A stretch of 64,000 bases of DNA from Actinokineospora terrae (lineage in GTDB: Bacteria; Actinomycetota; Actinomycetes; Mycobacteriales; Pseudonocardiaceae): positions 124,001 through 188,000 of the forward strand of contig NZ_FOGI01000012.1 in NCBI RefSeq assembly GCF_900111175.1. The letters are read 5' to 3'. Below are positions 53,629 to 62,985 of this stretch, in pieces. The stretch's first letter is position 1. Every line of letters begins with the position of its first letter. The position numbers and the translations under genes are program-made. The notes beneath the pieces are model-generated. The model searched no databases. It had not been told where the DNA came from and saw nothing but the letters and a program-made list of their open reading frames with translations.

Positions 53629-54720
53629 ATGACCGAGCGGCGCTGGGCGTCCCGGCTGCCGCGGGCGGTGTGGGACTCGCTGCTGCCTGCGCTTCTCCTG
53701 CTGCACGTCCTGACAATGTGGACACCGGTGGCCGCCGCGCTCACTGCCGCGCTCGCGCTGCCCCTGGTGTGGCGGCGCCGGGCTCCGCTCACGGTGTTCG
53801 GTGCGGTGGCGGCCGCGGCCTTCGTCCAGTGGCTTGTGGACATCCAGCTGCCCGCGAGCGTCGCCCTGCTGGTGGCTCTGTACACAGTGGCCGCCAACTC
53901 GGGCAGGCGCGTCACGTTCGTCGCCGTCGCGGTCGTGGAGGTCGGGGCGGTCCTCGCGTGCCTGCGGTGGGCGACGGACGGCGCGTTCCTGACCCCGTTC
54001 GCCGCGCTCACCGCGATGGTCGTCGCCGCGGCCGTCCTCGGGGTGAACGACCGGACCACCCGCGCGTACCTGGAAGCCGTGCGGGAGCGGGCCGTTGCCG
54101 AGGAACGGGCCAGGATCACCAGGGAGATGCACGACATCGTCACCCACAACCTGTCCGTCATGGTCGCGCTCACCGACGCCGCCGTGTCCGCGCGGCACCG
54201 GGCGCCGGACAAGGCCACCACCGCGATGCTCCAGGTCTCCGAGACCGGCAGGCAGGCACTGACGGACATGCGGCGCTCGCTCGGCGTCCTGCGCACCGAC
54301 GAACCGGACGCGGCGCGCCACCCGCTGCCCGGCATCGCGCAGCTGGAGGCCCTCGCGGGCCAGATGTGCGCCGTAGGGCTCCCGACCGGCCTCGCTGTTG
54401 ACGGCGATCACGCGCACATACCCGCGTCCGCGCAGCTGACCGTCTACCGCTTGGTGCAGGAAGCGTTGACCAACACCCTCAAGCACACACCCATCGGTAC
54501 ACATGCGACAGTCCGGATCGAGTGCGCGGCCGAGACTGTCACGGTCGACGTCACGGACACCGGCCCTGTTTCCCCTGTCGCCGCTGTCGGCCACGGCATC
54601 ACCGGCATGCGCGAGCGTTCGGCGGTCTACGGGGGGACGGTGCTGGCCGGACCACTTCCCGGCGGCGGCTGGGGAGTGCACACCCGCCTCGTCTTCGGCG
54701 GCTCGGCGGTGTCGCCATGA
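53629..54720 (+). CDS. Sensor histidine kinase (NarL/DesK type)
   Basis: 363 residues. Four or five N-terminal hydrophobic helices (about 15-145) without a sensor domain, a HisKA_3 dimerisation region (AEERARITREMHDIVTHNLS, His phosphoacceptor), and a HATPase domain (VYRLVQEALTNTLKH, HGITGMRERSAVYGG). The substrate is the adjacent response regulator, whose ATG overlaps its stop (ATGA). There is little leader: a TACCAT box ends a few bases before the start, so the message could be leaderless. Stimulus unknown, probably membrane state. Confidence 0.9.
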   Translation: MTERRWASRLPRAVWDSLLPALLLLHVLTMWTPVAAALTAALALPLVWRRRAPLTVFGAVAAAAFVQWLVDIQLPASVALLVALYTVAANSGRRVTFVAVAVVEVGAVLACLRWATDGAFLTPFAALTAMVVAAAVLGVNDRTTRAYLEAVRERAVAEERARITREMHDIVTHNLSVMVALTDAAVSARHRAPDKATTAMLQVSETGRQALTDMRRSLGVLRTDEPDAARHPLPGIAQLEALAGQMCAVGLPTGLAVDGDHAHIPASAQLTVYRLVQEALTNTLKHTPIGTHATVRIECAAETVTVDVTDTGPVSPVAAVGHGITGMRERSAVYGGTVLAGPLPGGGWGVHTRLVFGGSAVSP

Positions 54721-55376
54721 TCCGCGTCCTGATCGCCGACGACGAGGCGTTGCTGCGCATGGCTTTCGGCATGGTCCTGGACGCCGAGCCGGACCTGGCC
54801 CCGGTCGGCGAGGCCGAGGACGGCGCCACCGCCATCCGCCTCGCCGCCGACCTGCGCCCCGATGTCGTGCTGATGGACGTCCGCATGCCCGGCACCGACG
54901 GGATCGAGGCGACCCGGCAGATCATCCGGGCCTGCCCGCAGACCAGGGTGCTGATCCTCACCACGTTCGACCTGGACGAGTACGCCTTCGCCGGGCTCAA
55001 AGCAGGCGCCTCTGGCTTCCTGCTGAAGAACACCCGACCAGAGGAACTGCTCACCGCGATCCGCACCGTGGCCGCGGGCGAGGCTGTGGTGTCCCCGCGC
55101 ATCACCCGCCGCCTGCTGGAGAAGTTCCGCCCACACATCCCCGACGCCACCACCACGGCCCGCGACGAACGGCTGAGCAGGCTCAGCACCCGCGAGCGCG
55201 AGGTACTCGTCCAGGTGGGCGCAGGCCTGTCCAACGCCGAGATCGCCACCACCCTGCACCTCGCCGAGGCGACCGTGAAGTCCCACCTGGGCCGGATCCT
55301 GCACAAACTCGAACTCCGCGACCGCGTCCAGGCCGTGATCTTCGCCTACGAAAGCCGCCTCATCCACCCGGCGTGA
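54717..55376 (+). CDS. NarL/LuxR-family response regulator
   Basis: 219 residues. Receiver domain with acidic pocket (IADDEALL), phosphoacceptor Asp in VLMDVRMPG, Thr in LILTTFD and Lys in GFLLKNTRPEEL; a C-terminal LuxR HTH (LSTREREVLVQVGAGLSNAE, then LHLAEATVKSHLGRI). Translationally coupled to the kinase. Targets unknown; the flanking membrane hydrolase is a candidate. Confidence 0.94.
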   Translation: MIRVLIADDEALLRMAFGMVLDAEPDLAPVGEAEDGATAIRLAADLRPDVVLMDVRMPGTDGIEATRQIIRACPQTRVLILTTFDLDEYAFAGLKAGASGFLLKNTRPEELLTAIRTVAAGEAVVSPRITRRLLEKFRPHIPDATTTARDERLSRLSTREREVLVQVGAGLSNAEIATTLHLAEATVKSHLGRILHKLELRDRVQAVIFAYESRLIHPA

Positions 55377-55433
55377 TGTCGGTGCCTGGTGCGCGCCGAA
55401 CACGACGACGGCCCCCTGCGGCGACTTCCTGCC

Positions 55434-56642
55434 CTACGGCTTGGCCTGCGACTCCCCCGAACCGGACAGTCCGGTGTAGTCCGGCAGGTCGACGCCGTTG
55501 ATCGCGCGGTCGATCAGGGCGGTGAACGCGTCCATGTCCGGTTCCTGGGCGGGTGCGGCGTCGGGCTCGGGGACGGCGCGGCTTTGCGCGTGCAGCCTGC
55601 CGATCTCCTGGTTGGCCTCGACGAACGAGCGCATGCGGGCCTCGTAGGCGGCGAACCCGGCCGTGGGGTCCCACTGGGCGGTGGCCAGTTCCCCGGCGAG
55701 CAGGTAGGCGCCGACCAGGGCCAGCCCGGTGCCCGCCCCGGACATCGGGGACGAACTGAACGCGGCGTCGCCGAGTAGGGCCACCCGGCCGTTCGACCAG
55801 CGGTCCATGACCACCTGGGCCACCTGGTCGAGGTAGAAGTCCGGGGTGTCGTCCACGTGCGCGAGGATGCGCGGGGCCAACCAGCCCATGCCGGTCATCT
55901 GCTCGCGCAGCAGGCGTTTCTGGCTCTCGACGTCGCGGAAGTCGACGTCGAAGTCGGCCGCGGGGAAGGAGAACATCGCCATCGCCCGGGTGGCGTCCTT
56001 GATGGGCCGCAGGCCCGCGGACCGGGCGGACTCGTGGTCCTGGTACTCGAGGAACCAGCGGTCCAGCCCGAACTCGTTGGGCACGCTGTAGAAGGCCAGC
56101 ACGAGCCCGAGGTGGCGGACGAACCTCTCGCGCGGCCCGAACACCATCGCCCGCAGCGCCGAGTGCAGCCCGTCCGCACCGATCACCAGGTCGAACCGCC
56201 GCCGATCACCGCTGGCGAAGGTCACGTCGACCCCGTCCGCATCCTGGACGAGTTCGGCGATCCGGTCACCGAAGACGTACTCGACGCCGTCCCGCGTGTC
56301 GTCGTAGAGCACCTGCGACAGGTCCCCGCGCAGGATCTCGATCTCCGCGATGAACCCGTCACCACCGTCGTCGTCAGCGCGGTAGGTCTCCAGCACGTTC
56401 CCGTCGACGTCCACGGTGTGCGCGCCCTCGGTCTCCGTACACGCCGCGCGCACCTGCGCGTCCAGCCCCATCCGCCGGATGACCTCCTTGGCCACCCCCC
56501 GCGCATCCACCGCCTGCCCACCCGGACGCAACCCAGGAGCCCGCTCCACCACGGTCACCTCGGCCCCCCACCGCCGCAACCAATGAGCCAACGCGGGCCC
56601 CGCGATGCTCGCCCCCGCCACCAACACCCTGCTACCGCTCAC
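55434..56642 (-). CDS. FAD-dependent aromatic monooxygenase
   Basis: 402 residues, class A flavoprotein hydroxylase of the PHBH type. The FAD motif is VLVAGASIAGPALAHWL, the internal DG motif is FDLVIGADGLHSALR, and the GD motif is VALLGDAAFSSSPMSGAGTG. GQAVDARGVAKEV is characteristic of TetX/aromatic hydroxylase-like members. GTG 56642 has GGGGGG five bases upstream. Single gene; it could hydroxylate an aromatic antibiotic or nutrient. Confidence 0.88.
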   Translation of the reverse strand: MSGSRVLVAGASIAGPALAHWLRRWGAEVTVVERAPGLRPGGQAVDARGVAKEVIRRMGLDAQVRAACTETEGAHTVDVDGNVLETYRADDDGGDGFIAEIEILRGDLSQVLYDDTRDGVEYVFGDRIAELVQDADGVDVTFASGDRRRFDLVIGADGLHSALRAMVFGPRERFVRHLGLVLAFYSVPNEFGLDRWFLEYQDHESARSAGLRPIKDATRAMAMFSFPAADFDVDFRDVESQKRLLREQMTGMGWLAPRILAHVDDTPDFYLDQVAQVVMDRWSNGRVALLGDAAFSSSPMSGAGTGLALVGAYLLAGELATAQWDPTAGFAAYEARMRSFVEANQEIGRLHAQSRAVPEPDAAPAQEPDMDAFTALIDRAINGVDLPDYTGLSGSGESQAKP

Positions 56643-56782
56643 CGCGGCCCCCCATCGCCCGTCCCGAATGACGGTGCGGAGTGTATGCGCCCCTACTGAC
56701 AGTCTCGCGGTCATCACGGTCGGAGGGGTTCGAAGAGGACAGCCACCGCGCACGTGATGTCCCGATCGCCGCGGGACCTCCG

Positions 56783-57040
56783 ATGGCGTTGCCCGGCTCG
56801 GGTGACGTTCAAGCGTCGCTGCTGGTCAACTTGCTCGGGCAGGCCAACGCGTTCGCCTGGTTCGAGGTGGGAGGTCTTCTCGACCGCTGGTGGTCGGTGG
56901 CGGTCTGCGGCTTGGCCGTCGTGGTCGTGCTCGTGCAGCGGTCGGTGCCGGTCGGTCCGGTCGTGGTGGCGGTCGCCGGGTTCGCTGCCGACGTCAGCGC
57001 CGCACGCGCCGCAGGCGCGGGTGCCACGGGAACCGGGTGA
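56783..57040 (+). CDS. Possible small membrane protein
   Basis: 85 residues with one long hydrophobic stretch (SVAVCGLAVVVVLVQRS, then VGPVVVAVAGFAA). It overlaps the BON gene by 47 bp on the opposite strand and has only a weak GGGA site. No family. It could be spurious. Confidence 0.3.
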   Translation: MALPGSGDVQASLLVNLLGQANAFAWFEVGGLLDRWWSVAVCGLAVVVVLVQRSVPVGPVVVAVAGFAADVSAARAAGAGATGTG

Positions 57041-57299
57041 CATCGTCCCAGGTGCACCTCAGTCGGTTGCGGACCTCCCGAACACCGCTCACCTCAGCCA
57101 CCGCCCGTCCGACCACCGGTGCTTGGCTGTCCCAGTCCAGGCGGCCGACGAGCAGCACGACGCCGTCGTCGACGGCGGCGCGCACCAACCGGGTGTCGAC
57201 GTCCTCGATGCCCGGCAGCACTCGGTCCTGGACCTCGGCCCGGATGTCCTCATCGGACCGGTGGGCCGCGGTCGCCCGCTCCTGCGACGTGGTGGACAT
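56994..57299 (-). CDS. BON-domain protein
   Basis: 101 residues. A single BON domain (RAEVQDRVLPGIEDVDTRLV, then VDDGVVLLVGRLDWDSQAPV, VREVRNRLRC), a fold that binds lipids or membranes, common in stress-induced proteins. No signal peptide, so cytoplasmic. GAGGAG precedes the ATG. A sequence resembling a DevR box (GGGACCTTGGGCGG, 57375-57388; imperfect) lies 76 bp upstream. It sits downstream of the GAF kinase gene. Confidence 0.85.
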   Translation of the reverse strand: MSTTSQERATAAHRSDEDIRAEVQDRVLPGIEDVDTRLVRAAVDDGVVLLVGRLDWDSQAPVVGRAVAEVSGVREVRNRLRCTWDDVTRFPWHPRLRRVRR

Positions 57300-57413
57300 G
57301 GTCGCTCCTCTCCTCGCCCACCCACCCTGCGCCGCGCGGACCCGCGCTCACAGAGACCGAGGACACCGCGTGACGGGACCTTGGGCGGCGGACACCCCGC
57401 CCGGGCCCGCGGG

Positions 57414-59078
57414 TCAGTCGAGCGGGACCACCCAGCGCACCACGGTCCCGCCGCCCTCGGCGGGGTTCGTCTCGCACCGGCCGCGGCACTGGGCGGCGCG
57501 GCGGGCCATGGTGTCCAGGCCGCCGCGGCGCCCCGGTTCACCCAGACCGATGCCGTCGTCGCGAACCTCGACGACCAACTCCTCGCCCGCCGTCACCGCC
57601 ACCGCGATCTCCCCGGCCCGGGAGTGGCGGACGGCGTTGCTCAGCGCCTCGCGCAGCACGGCGACGGCGTGCTCGCCGACCTCGGCCGGGACCAGGGTGT
57701 CGATCGGGCCGGACATCGCGATCGCCGGGGACACCGGGGCGCCCGCACCGATCTCGGCGACCACGTCGAGCAGGCGGCGGCGCAGGCTGCCCGACCCCTC
57801 GGCGGCCTGCAGGTCGAAGATCGAGGTGCGGATCTCGCGCACGGTCTGGTCGAGCTGCCCCACGGCGCGCTGGACCCGGTCGCGGATGTCGCCGTTGTCG
57901 ATGCGGCGCAGCGTGCCCTGCAGGCTCATCCCGGTGGCGTACAGGCGTTGGATCACGTGGTCGTGCAGGTCCTGGGCGATCCGGTCGCGGTCGGCGAGCA
58001 CGTCGAGCCGCCGCTGCGCGCGCTGCTTCTCCGCCAGTTCCAGCGCCACGGCGGCCTGGCCCGCGAAGGAGGCGAGCATGGGGGCCTTGTCCGGGCCGAA
58101 GGACCGCCCGGCCTTCTCCCGCGCGGCCAGCAGCACACCGCCCGCGGTGCGCAGCGGCACCACCACGGCGGGCCCGAGCGAACCGCAGCCCAGCTCGGCG
58201 ACCAGGTCCGCGACCTCCCTGGCCTCCCCGGTGGCCAGCACGTCCTCGATGAGCGGCGCGAACGCGGCGACCTCGGCGTCGGAGAGCGACTCGCCGACCG
58301 CCCCGGTGGCGGCGCCGACCCGCAGCAGGTCCCTGGTCGTCTTGTCGACCAGCAGGATCAACGCGCAATCCGCCCTGGTCAGCTCCAGCACCCGGCGGGA
58401 GATCAGGTCGAGCGTCTGCCCCTGGGAGGCGCCCGCGAGCAACTGGGTGTTGACCTCCGCCGCCGCCGTCAGCCACCGCTCGCGGTCGCGCGACCGCTCG
58501 AACAGCCGCGCGTTCTCGATCGCCACACCGGCGGCGGCGGCCAGCGCCTGGACCACCGCCTCGTCCTCGGCGGTGAACGGCCCGCCCCGCTTCTCGGTCA
58601 GGTACAGGTTGCCGAAGACCTCACCCCGGATGCGCACCGGCACGCCGAGGAAACTGCCCATCGGCGGGTGGTTCGGCGGGAACCCCACCGACGCGGGGTG
58701 CTTGGCCAGGTCGAGCAGCCGGATCGGCTCCGGGTGCTCGATCAGCAGGCCCAGCAACCCCCGGCCCTGCGGCAGGTGCCCCATCCCGGCACGGGTCTGG
58801 GCATCGATGCCCTCGTGGAGGAAGCGGGACAACCCGCGGTGGCCCAACACGCCCAACGCACCGTAGCGGGCGTCGACCAGGTCGACCGCCGCCTGCACGA
58901 TCCGCTGCAACGTCGAGTCCAGCTCCAGCCCGGCAGCGACCGCCATCACCGCGTCGAGCAGGCCCTGCAGGCTGTCGCGCGTGCGCATCAGCTCGCCGAT
59001 GCGCTCGTGGAGCTCGCGCAACAGCTCGTCCAGCCGCAACCCGGAGATCAACCCGGTCGCCTTGCCGCTCTGCTCCAC
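57414..59078 (-). CDS. GAF-domain sensor histidine kinase (DevS/DosT-like)
   Basis: 554 residues from GTG 59078 (GGGAGG six bases upstream). Two GAF domains (about 45-195, with HLPQGRGLLGLL and GVPVRIRGEVFGNLYL; about 215-355), then the HisKA_3 region (LADRDRIAQDLHDHVIQRLYATG continues, His phosphoacceptor) and HATPase (REALSNAVRHSRAG, DDGIGLGEPGRRGG). Layout and sequence match mycobacterial DevS/DosT, which bind haem in GAF-A and sense O2, NO or CO; haem binding is not proven here. The matching regulator lies 3 kb away at 62.2 kb. Confidence 0.9.
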   Translation of the reverse strand: MEQSGKATGLISGLRLDELLRELHERIGELMRTRDSLQGLLDAVMAVAAGLELDSTLQRIVQAAVDLVDARYGALGVLGHRGLSRFLHEGIDAQTRAGMGHLPQGRGLLGLLIEHPEPIRLLDLAKHPASVGFPPNHPPMGSFLGVPVRIRGEVFGNLYLTEKRGGPFTAEDEAVVQALAAAAGVAIENARLFERSRDRERWLTAAAEVNTQLLAGASQGQTLDLISRRVLELTRADCALILLVDKTTRDLLRVGAATGAVGESLSDAEVAAFAPLIEDVLATGEAREVADLVAELGCGSLGPAVVVPLRTAGGVLLAAREKAGRSFGPDKAPMLASFAGQAAVALELAEKQRAQRRLDVLADRDRIAQDLHDHVIQRLYATGMSLQGTLRRIDNGDIRDRVQRAVGQLDQTVREIRTSIFDLQAAEGSGSLRRRLLDVVAEIGAGAPVSPAIAMSGPIDTLVPAEVGEHAVAVLREALSNAVRHSRAGEIAVAVTAGEELVVEVRDDGIGLGEPGRRGGLDTMARRAAQCRGRCETNPAEGGGTVVRWVVPLD

Positions 59079-59489
59079 CGCAGCCCTCCCGCTCCCGCCC
59101 GACGACAAGACCCGGCACGGGGCCCGACCCACCTCGCCGCGGCCCGGCAGACCACAGCGGAGCATCGCGATCGGACCGAGGTCCACGCCTGGACCGCGGG
59201 CACAGCCGCGCGTCCCACGACCACGCCCGCCCACCGTTGAGCCTAGGACCTGCGCCCGCGACCCGGGTACACCCGATTCGACGACCCCTCACCCGCGCAA
59301 CCTGGGCGCGCCGCCCGCACCGGGAGGAAGGCCGTGAGAGCGGCGACAGCACGCCTGCCGTTGCTGAGCGAAGGCCGCGGCGACCCGGCAGGTGGGTGAA
59401 CCGGGCGACCGGGCAGCGCGGTCGCCCGGGCGGTTCGAGCCGGGCACGACGGGCACGCGGTCGACTGCCGGGTGCACCGTCCACTCGGC

Positions 59490-59600
59490 CGGTCCACAGG
59501 TCGCGGTGAGGTCGGTGTCCCCGGTGACCGGGTCGGCGGTGACCATCACCCCCGAGCGCTGCGCGGGGACCATCCGCCGCACGACCGCCGAGATCTCCCG
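59490..59600 (-). pseudogene. Fragment of PEP synthase / pyruvate phosphate dikinase N-domain
   Basis: About 35 codons read EISAVVRRMVPAQRSGVM and then VTADPVTGDTD, the conserved ATP-grasp core of PEP synthase-like enzymes (normally VPA-SGVMFTANPVTG). No start, no upstream or downstream domain and no proper end remain, so this is a decayed gene. The rest of 59079-59697 holds nothing else I can support; GGACCGAGGTCC near 59173 is a short palindrome. Confidence 0.5.
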
Positions 59601-59697
59601 ACGACGATCCACCTCCCGCGGTGAGCAGGCAGGTCGACCACGAACTCCCCGGTGGCCGCACCCGTCCCGGCGGGCACGCAGCGGGCATCGGTGGTGG

Positions 59698-60285
59698 TCA
59701 GCGCAGCCACGGGTTGCTCCGCACGAGGCTGACGGCCGACCAGCGGCGGCCAAGGCCCCAGGTGTCGCCCGCGGCCAAGACCGCGAGCAGCACGAGCACC
59801 ACGGCGTAGACCACGTGGTAGTCCAGCAGGGGATTGGTGGACCGGGTCAGCCCACCGTGGTCGGTGTGCCGCGCGAGCGGCCACTCCGCGACCCACATGA
59901 GGCCCATCATCACCGCGCCGCTCACCGCGGCGACCCGCAGGCCGATCCCCAGCAGCAGGGCGAGCCCGATGCCGAGCAGCCCGAGCATGAACAGCCAGTC
60001 GGCGATCGGGTTGCCCGCCCACGAGCGCAGCGCGCCCGCGAAGGGGCCGTGGTCGAGTCCGCCGAGGAATCCCCGGGTGGGTGACCCGCCGTCGAACCAC
60101 CCCTTGCCCGAGGGGGTCGCGTAGCCCCAGCCGAACGCCTTGTCCAGGAACGCCCAGAGAAACACCCCGGCCATGACCAGGCGCGTCGCCGCCGAAGCGG
60201 GGCGCGCGGCCGTGCGGCGGGAGTGCCCCGCCCCGGCGTCGATGCCGGTCGGGCTCGGGGTACCGGTGTGCGAGACGGTGCTCAT
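59698..60285 (-). CDS. DoxX-family membrane protein
   Basis: 195 residues with four hydrophobic helices; FLWAFLDKAFGWGYATPSGKGW and GLLGIGLALLLGIGLRVA are typical of DoxX/DoxD (thiosulfate:quinone oxidoreductase subunit-like) proteins, often linked to redox stress and detoxification. AAGGAG lies five bases before the ATG. It lies between two decayed genes in the hypoxia-like cluster. Confidence 0.85.
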   Translation of the reverse strand: MSTVSHTGTPSPTGIDAGAGHSRRTAARPASAATRLVMAGVFLWAFLDKAFGWGYATPSGKGWFDGGSPTRGFLGGLDHGPFAGALRSWAGNPIADWLFMLGLLGIGLALLLGIGLRVAAVSGAVMMGLMWVAEWPLARHTDHGGLTRSTNPLLDYHVVYAVVLVLLAVLAAGDTWGLGRRWSAVSLVRSNPWLR

Positions 60286-60358
60286 CGTTGCTCCTTCTGC
60301 CGTGCCCGGCCCTGCGGCCGGGCGCGTGGTGACTCGGATCTGGGTGGCCGCTCGGTGT

Positions 60359-60605
60359 TCACCGAGAGAGCACCACCCTCAGCGCCCCGGTGTCGGCGGC
60401 GGCGGCGAAGCTCCGGCAGGCCTCCGCCATCTCCCCCCAGCTCGAACCTGTGCGTGATCAGCTGATCGACGTCGAGGCGGCCCGCGGCGACCATGCGCGG
60501 CAACCCGGGTGTGGTGACCGTGTCGACCAGCCCGGTCGTGATGGTCACGTCGGCGCCGAGTCCCCCGGTAACCCGGCCCGTGCCGCCGGGGTCGCGGACC
60601 CCGGC
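60359..60605 (-). pseudogene. C-terminal remnant of a zinc alcohol dehydrogenase, frameshifted
   Basis: The stretch VTITTGLVDTVTTPGLPRMV, then AAGRLDVDQLITHRFELG, is the C-terminal domain of zinc-dependent alcohol dehydrogenases. At a run of six G's the frame breaks; after the shift, EMAEACRSFAAAADTGALR and VVLSR-stop complete the expected end at 60359. The entire N-terminal two-thirds is missing. Truncated and frameshifted; a sequencing slip in the G-run could explain the shift but not the missing half. Confidence 0.65.
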
Positions 60606-60623
60606 GCGGGCACGTCAGTCCAC

Positions 60624-61571
60624 TCAGGATTCTTCGGTCCTCTGCAGACCATCGCGTTCATGTTCCCTCCAGACGGGGTTCTCGTTGTCCGATGTGGATG
60701 CCGCGCGCACCACGGCGAGCGGCACGGGGCTCACGTGCGCCAAGGAGGCGCTGGTCGACCCGAGGCCGACACCGGGGTGCGCGTGCCGCCCCCGACTGCC
60801 GACCACCAGCAGCCGGGCACCGGCCGCGCGGTCGAGCAACGCGCGCACCGGGCGGTCCCGGACGACGACGGTGCGCACGGTCAGCCCGGGGTGCGCTACC
60901 CGGTGCGGTTCGACCAACCGCCGCAGGAGGCTCTCCTCCCGCGCGGCGAGGTCGGCGAGGTCGGCGTCCAGCGGCTGGACCGCCCACATGTCCGGGAACG
61001 CCACCGGGCTCCAGGTGTGCACCACCTCCAGGTCCACCCCGTGCAGCACCGCCTCTCCCACGGCGAAGGCGAGCGCGGCGGCACCCGCCGCGGAGCCGTC
61101 GACCCCGACGACGATCGGTTCGGCGGCGACGGGGAAGCGGTCGTCGCGCACGATGACGACCGGGCACTGGGCGTGGTGCGCCAGTCCGGACGCCACCGAC
61201 CCCACGGCGAGGCCGTCGAACCCGCCGAGGCCGCGGGCACCGGAGGCCACCAGGACCGCCCGCTCGGCCGCGGCGACGACGACCGCCACCGCGTGGCCCA
61301 CCCGCAGGTCCTGCCGCACCACGACCCCGGGACAGGTCCGCTCGGCCAGTCCCTGCGCCTCGCGCAGCCAGGTCCGGCCGTGGTCGGGCAGCGCGTGGAA
61401 GAGGGCCACCTGCTCTTCGCGGGTGCGGGGGTAGGGCCTCGGCGCGGGCACGCACGCGTGCACCAGCCGCAGCGGCAAGTCCCTGCGGGCCGCTTCGACC
61501 GCGGCCCACCGCGTGGCGGCCAGCGACGGGGCCGACCCGTCGACGGCGACCACGATCTCGTCGTCTCCCAC
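60624..61571 (-). CDS. Universal stress protein (tandem UspA domains)
   Basis: 315 residues, two Usp domains (about 1-145 and 150-300). Each starts with a nucleotide-binding strand-loop (IVVAVDGSAPSLAATRWA and IVVGVDGSAAGAAALAFAV), and the ATP-type motif is visible in domain 1 as SGARGLGGFDGLAVGSVAS and in domain 2 as GSRGRHAHPGVGLGSTS. Mycobacterial relatives belong to the DosR dormancy regulon. GTG 61571 has GGGAGG six bases upstream. A palindrome GGGAC-TTT-GTCCC, like a DevR box, lies 87 bp upstream. Confidence 0.92.
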   Translation of the reverse strand: MGDDEIVVAVDGSAPSLAATRWAAVEAARRDLPLRLVHACVPAPRPYPRTREEQVALFHALPDHGRTWLREAQGLAERTCPGVVVRQDLRVGHAVAVVVAAAERAVLVASGARGLGGFDGLAVGSVASGLAHHAQCPVVIVRDDRFPVAAEPIVVGVDGSAAGAAALAFAVGEAVLHGVDLEVVHTWSPVAFPDMWAVQPLDADLADLAAREESLLRRLVEPHRVAHPGLTVRTVVVRDRPVRALLDRAAGARLLVVGSRGRHAHPGVGLGSTSASLAHVSPVPLAVVRAASTSDNENPVWREHERDGLQRTEES

Positions 61572-61657
61572 CCGCGACCTCCCTCTGGTTCGCCTGGCCA
61601 CCCCCACGCTGCTCCGGCAGGCGATCACGCGACACGGCCCGGGGACCCGGGCGGGGT

Positions 61658-61670
61658 GGGACTTTGTCCC
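61658..61670. promoter_or_regulatory. DevR/DosR-box-like palindrome
   Basis: GGGACTTTGTCCC, a perfect palindrome matching the DosR half-sites (GGGAC...GTCCC) with a 3-nt instead of the usual 4-nt spacer. Upstream of the universal stress protein gene. Confidence 0.6.
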
Positions 61671-61807
61671 CGGCACACCCCTCATCCGGTGTGGACGGTG
61701 CGGACCTGCCCGGTCGGACCGGGACCTCCGCCGCTGTTCGCACCGGTGGCGGGAACAGGAGGCTGAGGACAACCGAGCACGGGAGCGGGACGCCACGGAC
61801 GAACGGG

Positions 61808-62190
61808 GTGACGCGGTCGCGGTGGGGCGCGGGCGGGCTCATCGGGGTGCTCACCCTGGTGGCGGGGGTTGTGCTGCTCGTGCCGGGGAGGCACCCGCAG
61901 CCGCCGCACGACCGGCTCGTCGGCCTCGACCGGTGGGGCCGCGCCGCACCGCGAGGGGTGGACAGCGGGGCGGGTGCTCGCGCTGATCACCGGTTCCGCG
62001 GTGGCGATGGCCGCGGTCGGCACGCTCACCGGCGGCGTCGCCGTGGTGGTGGCCGACCAGACCCCGCGCGGCGCCGACGGCTACCTGCGCACGCCGCCGC
62101 GGGTCCTGGCCGGCGGCGGCCACGCCGTGACGGTGCCCAGGGTGGACCGCGGCCTGGCGACGGGCACTGGAGCGATGCCCCTCGGGGGCC
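61808..62190 (+). pseudogene. Decayed small membrane protein
   Basis: From GTG 61808 one frame encodes a first helix (GLIGVLTLVAGVVLLVPG). A different frame encodes a second helix and a conserved-looking tail (GRVLALITGSAVAMAAVGTL, VADQTPRGADGYLRTPPR) seen in actinobacterial membrane proteins. Neither frame gives a full protein and the second runs into the next gene, so at least one frameshift and a 3' truncation are likely. Confidence 0.45.
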
Positions 62191-62232
62191 CTACAGTGGT
62201 CGCGGGCGGCGCGGTGGACGAACGGGGATGCG

Positions 62233-62871
62233 ATGAGCCTGCGGGTGTTCCTGGTCGACGACCACGAGATCGTGCGACGTGGCGTGGCCGACCTGCTCGA
62301 CGAGCCGGACATCGAGATCGTGGGCGAGGCGGCCTCGGTCGCCGAGGCGCTGGTGCGGGTACCCGCCGCGCGGCCGGACGTCGCGGTGCTCGACGTCCGG
62401 CTGCCCGACGGCAGCGGGGTCGAACTCTGCCGCGACCTGCGCTCAGCGGTCCCCGGACTGCACTGCCTGATGCTGACCTCGTTCCCCGACGACGAGGCGC
62501 TGCTCGACGCCATCCTCGCGGGGGCGTCGGGTTTCGTGCTCAAGCAGGTCCTGGGCACCGACCTCGTCGCCGCGGTGCGGACCGTGGGCGCGGGCGGGTC
62601 GTTGCTCGACCCGAGGACGACCTCGGCCCTGCTGGAGCGCATCCGGCGGGACCGCTCGCGCAGCGACCCGCTCGCGGACCTGACCGAGCAGGAGCGCACC
62701 GTCTTCGACCTCATCGGGGAGGGGCTGACCAACCGGGCGATCGGCGAGCGGATGTTCCTGGCCGAGAAGACCGTGAAGAACTACGTCTCGCACCTGCTGG
62801 CCAAGCTGAACATGCAACGCCGCACCCAGGCCGCGGTGCTGGCCGCCGAACTGCGCCACGAGCAGCGCTGA
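62233..62871 (+). CDS. NarL/DevR-like response regulator
   Basis: 212 residues. Receiver (VFLVDDHEIVRRGVADLLD, Asp in VAVLDVRLPDGSG, Lys in GFVLKQVLGTDL) and LuxR-type HTH (LTEQERTVFDLIGEGLTNRA, EKTVKNYVSHLLAKL). The sequence and its neighbours (Usp, GAF kinase, nitroreductase) point to a DevR/DosR-type regulator of a hypoxia or redox response, most likely the partner of the kinase at 57.4-59.1 kb. It could autoregulate the cluster through DevR-like boxes. Confidence 0.9.
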   Translation: MSLRVFLVDDHEIVRRGVADLLDEPDIEIVGEAASVAEALVRVPAARPDVAVLDVRLPDGSGVELCRDLRSAVPGLHCLMLTSFPDDEALLDAILAGASGFVLKQVLGTDLVAAVRTVGAGGSLLDPRTTSALLERIRRDRSRSDPLADLTEQERTVFDLIGEGLTNRAIGERMFLAEKTVKNYVSHLLAKLNMQRRTQAAVLAAELRHEQR

Positions 62872-62985
62872 CCCCCGCAGCCGCTGACCAGCGCGGCGGA
62901 CAGGGCCGGGGCGGGCCCTAGGTCGGTGCCGGACCGGGCGTTGCGGCTCTGGCCCGCCGCCGCGGTCGCGCGCGAAGTTGTTCGC

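Noticed and set aside
59431..59445. GGTTCGAGCC resembling a tRNA T-loop
   Set aside because: No acceptor, D or anticodon arms can be folded around it.
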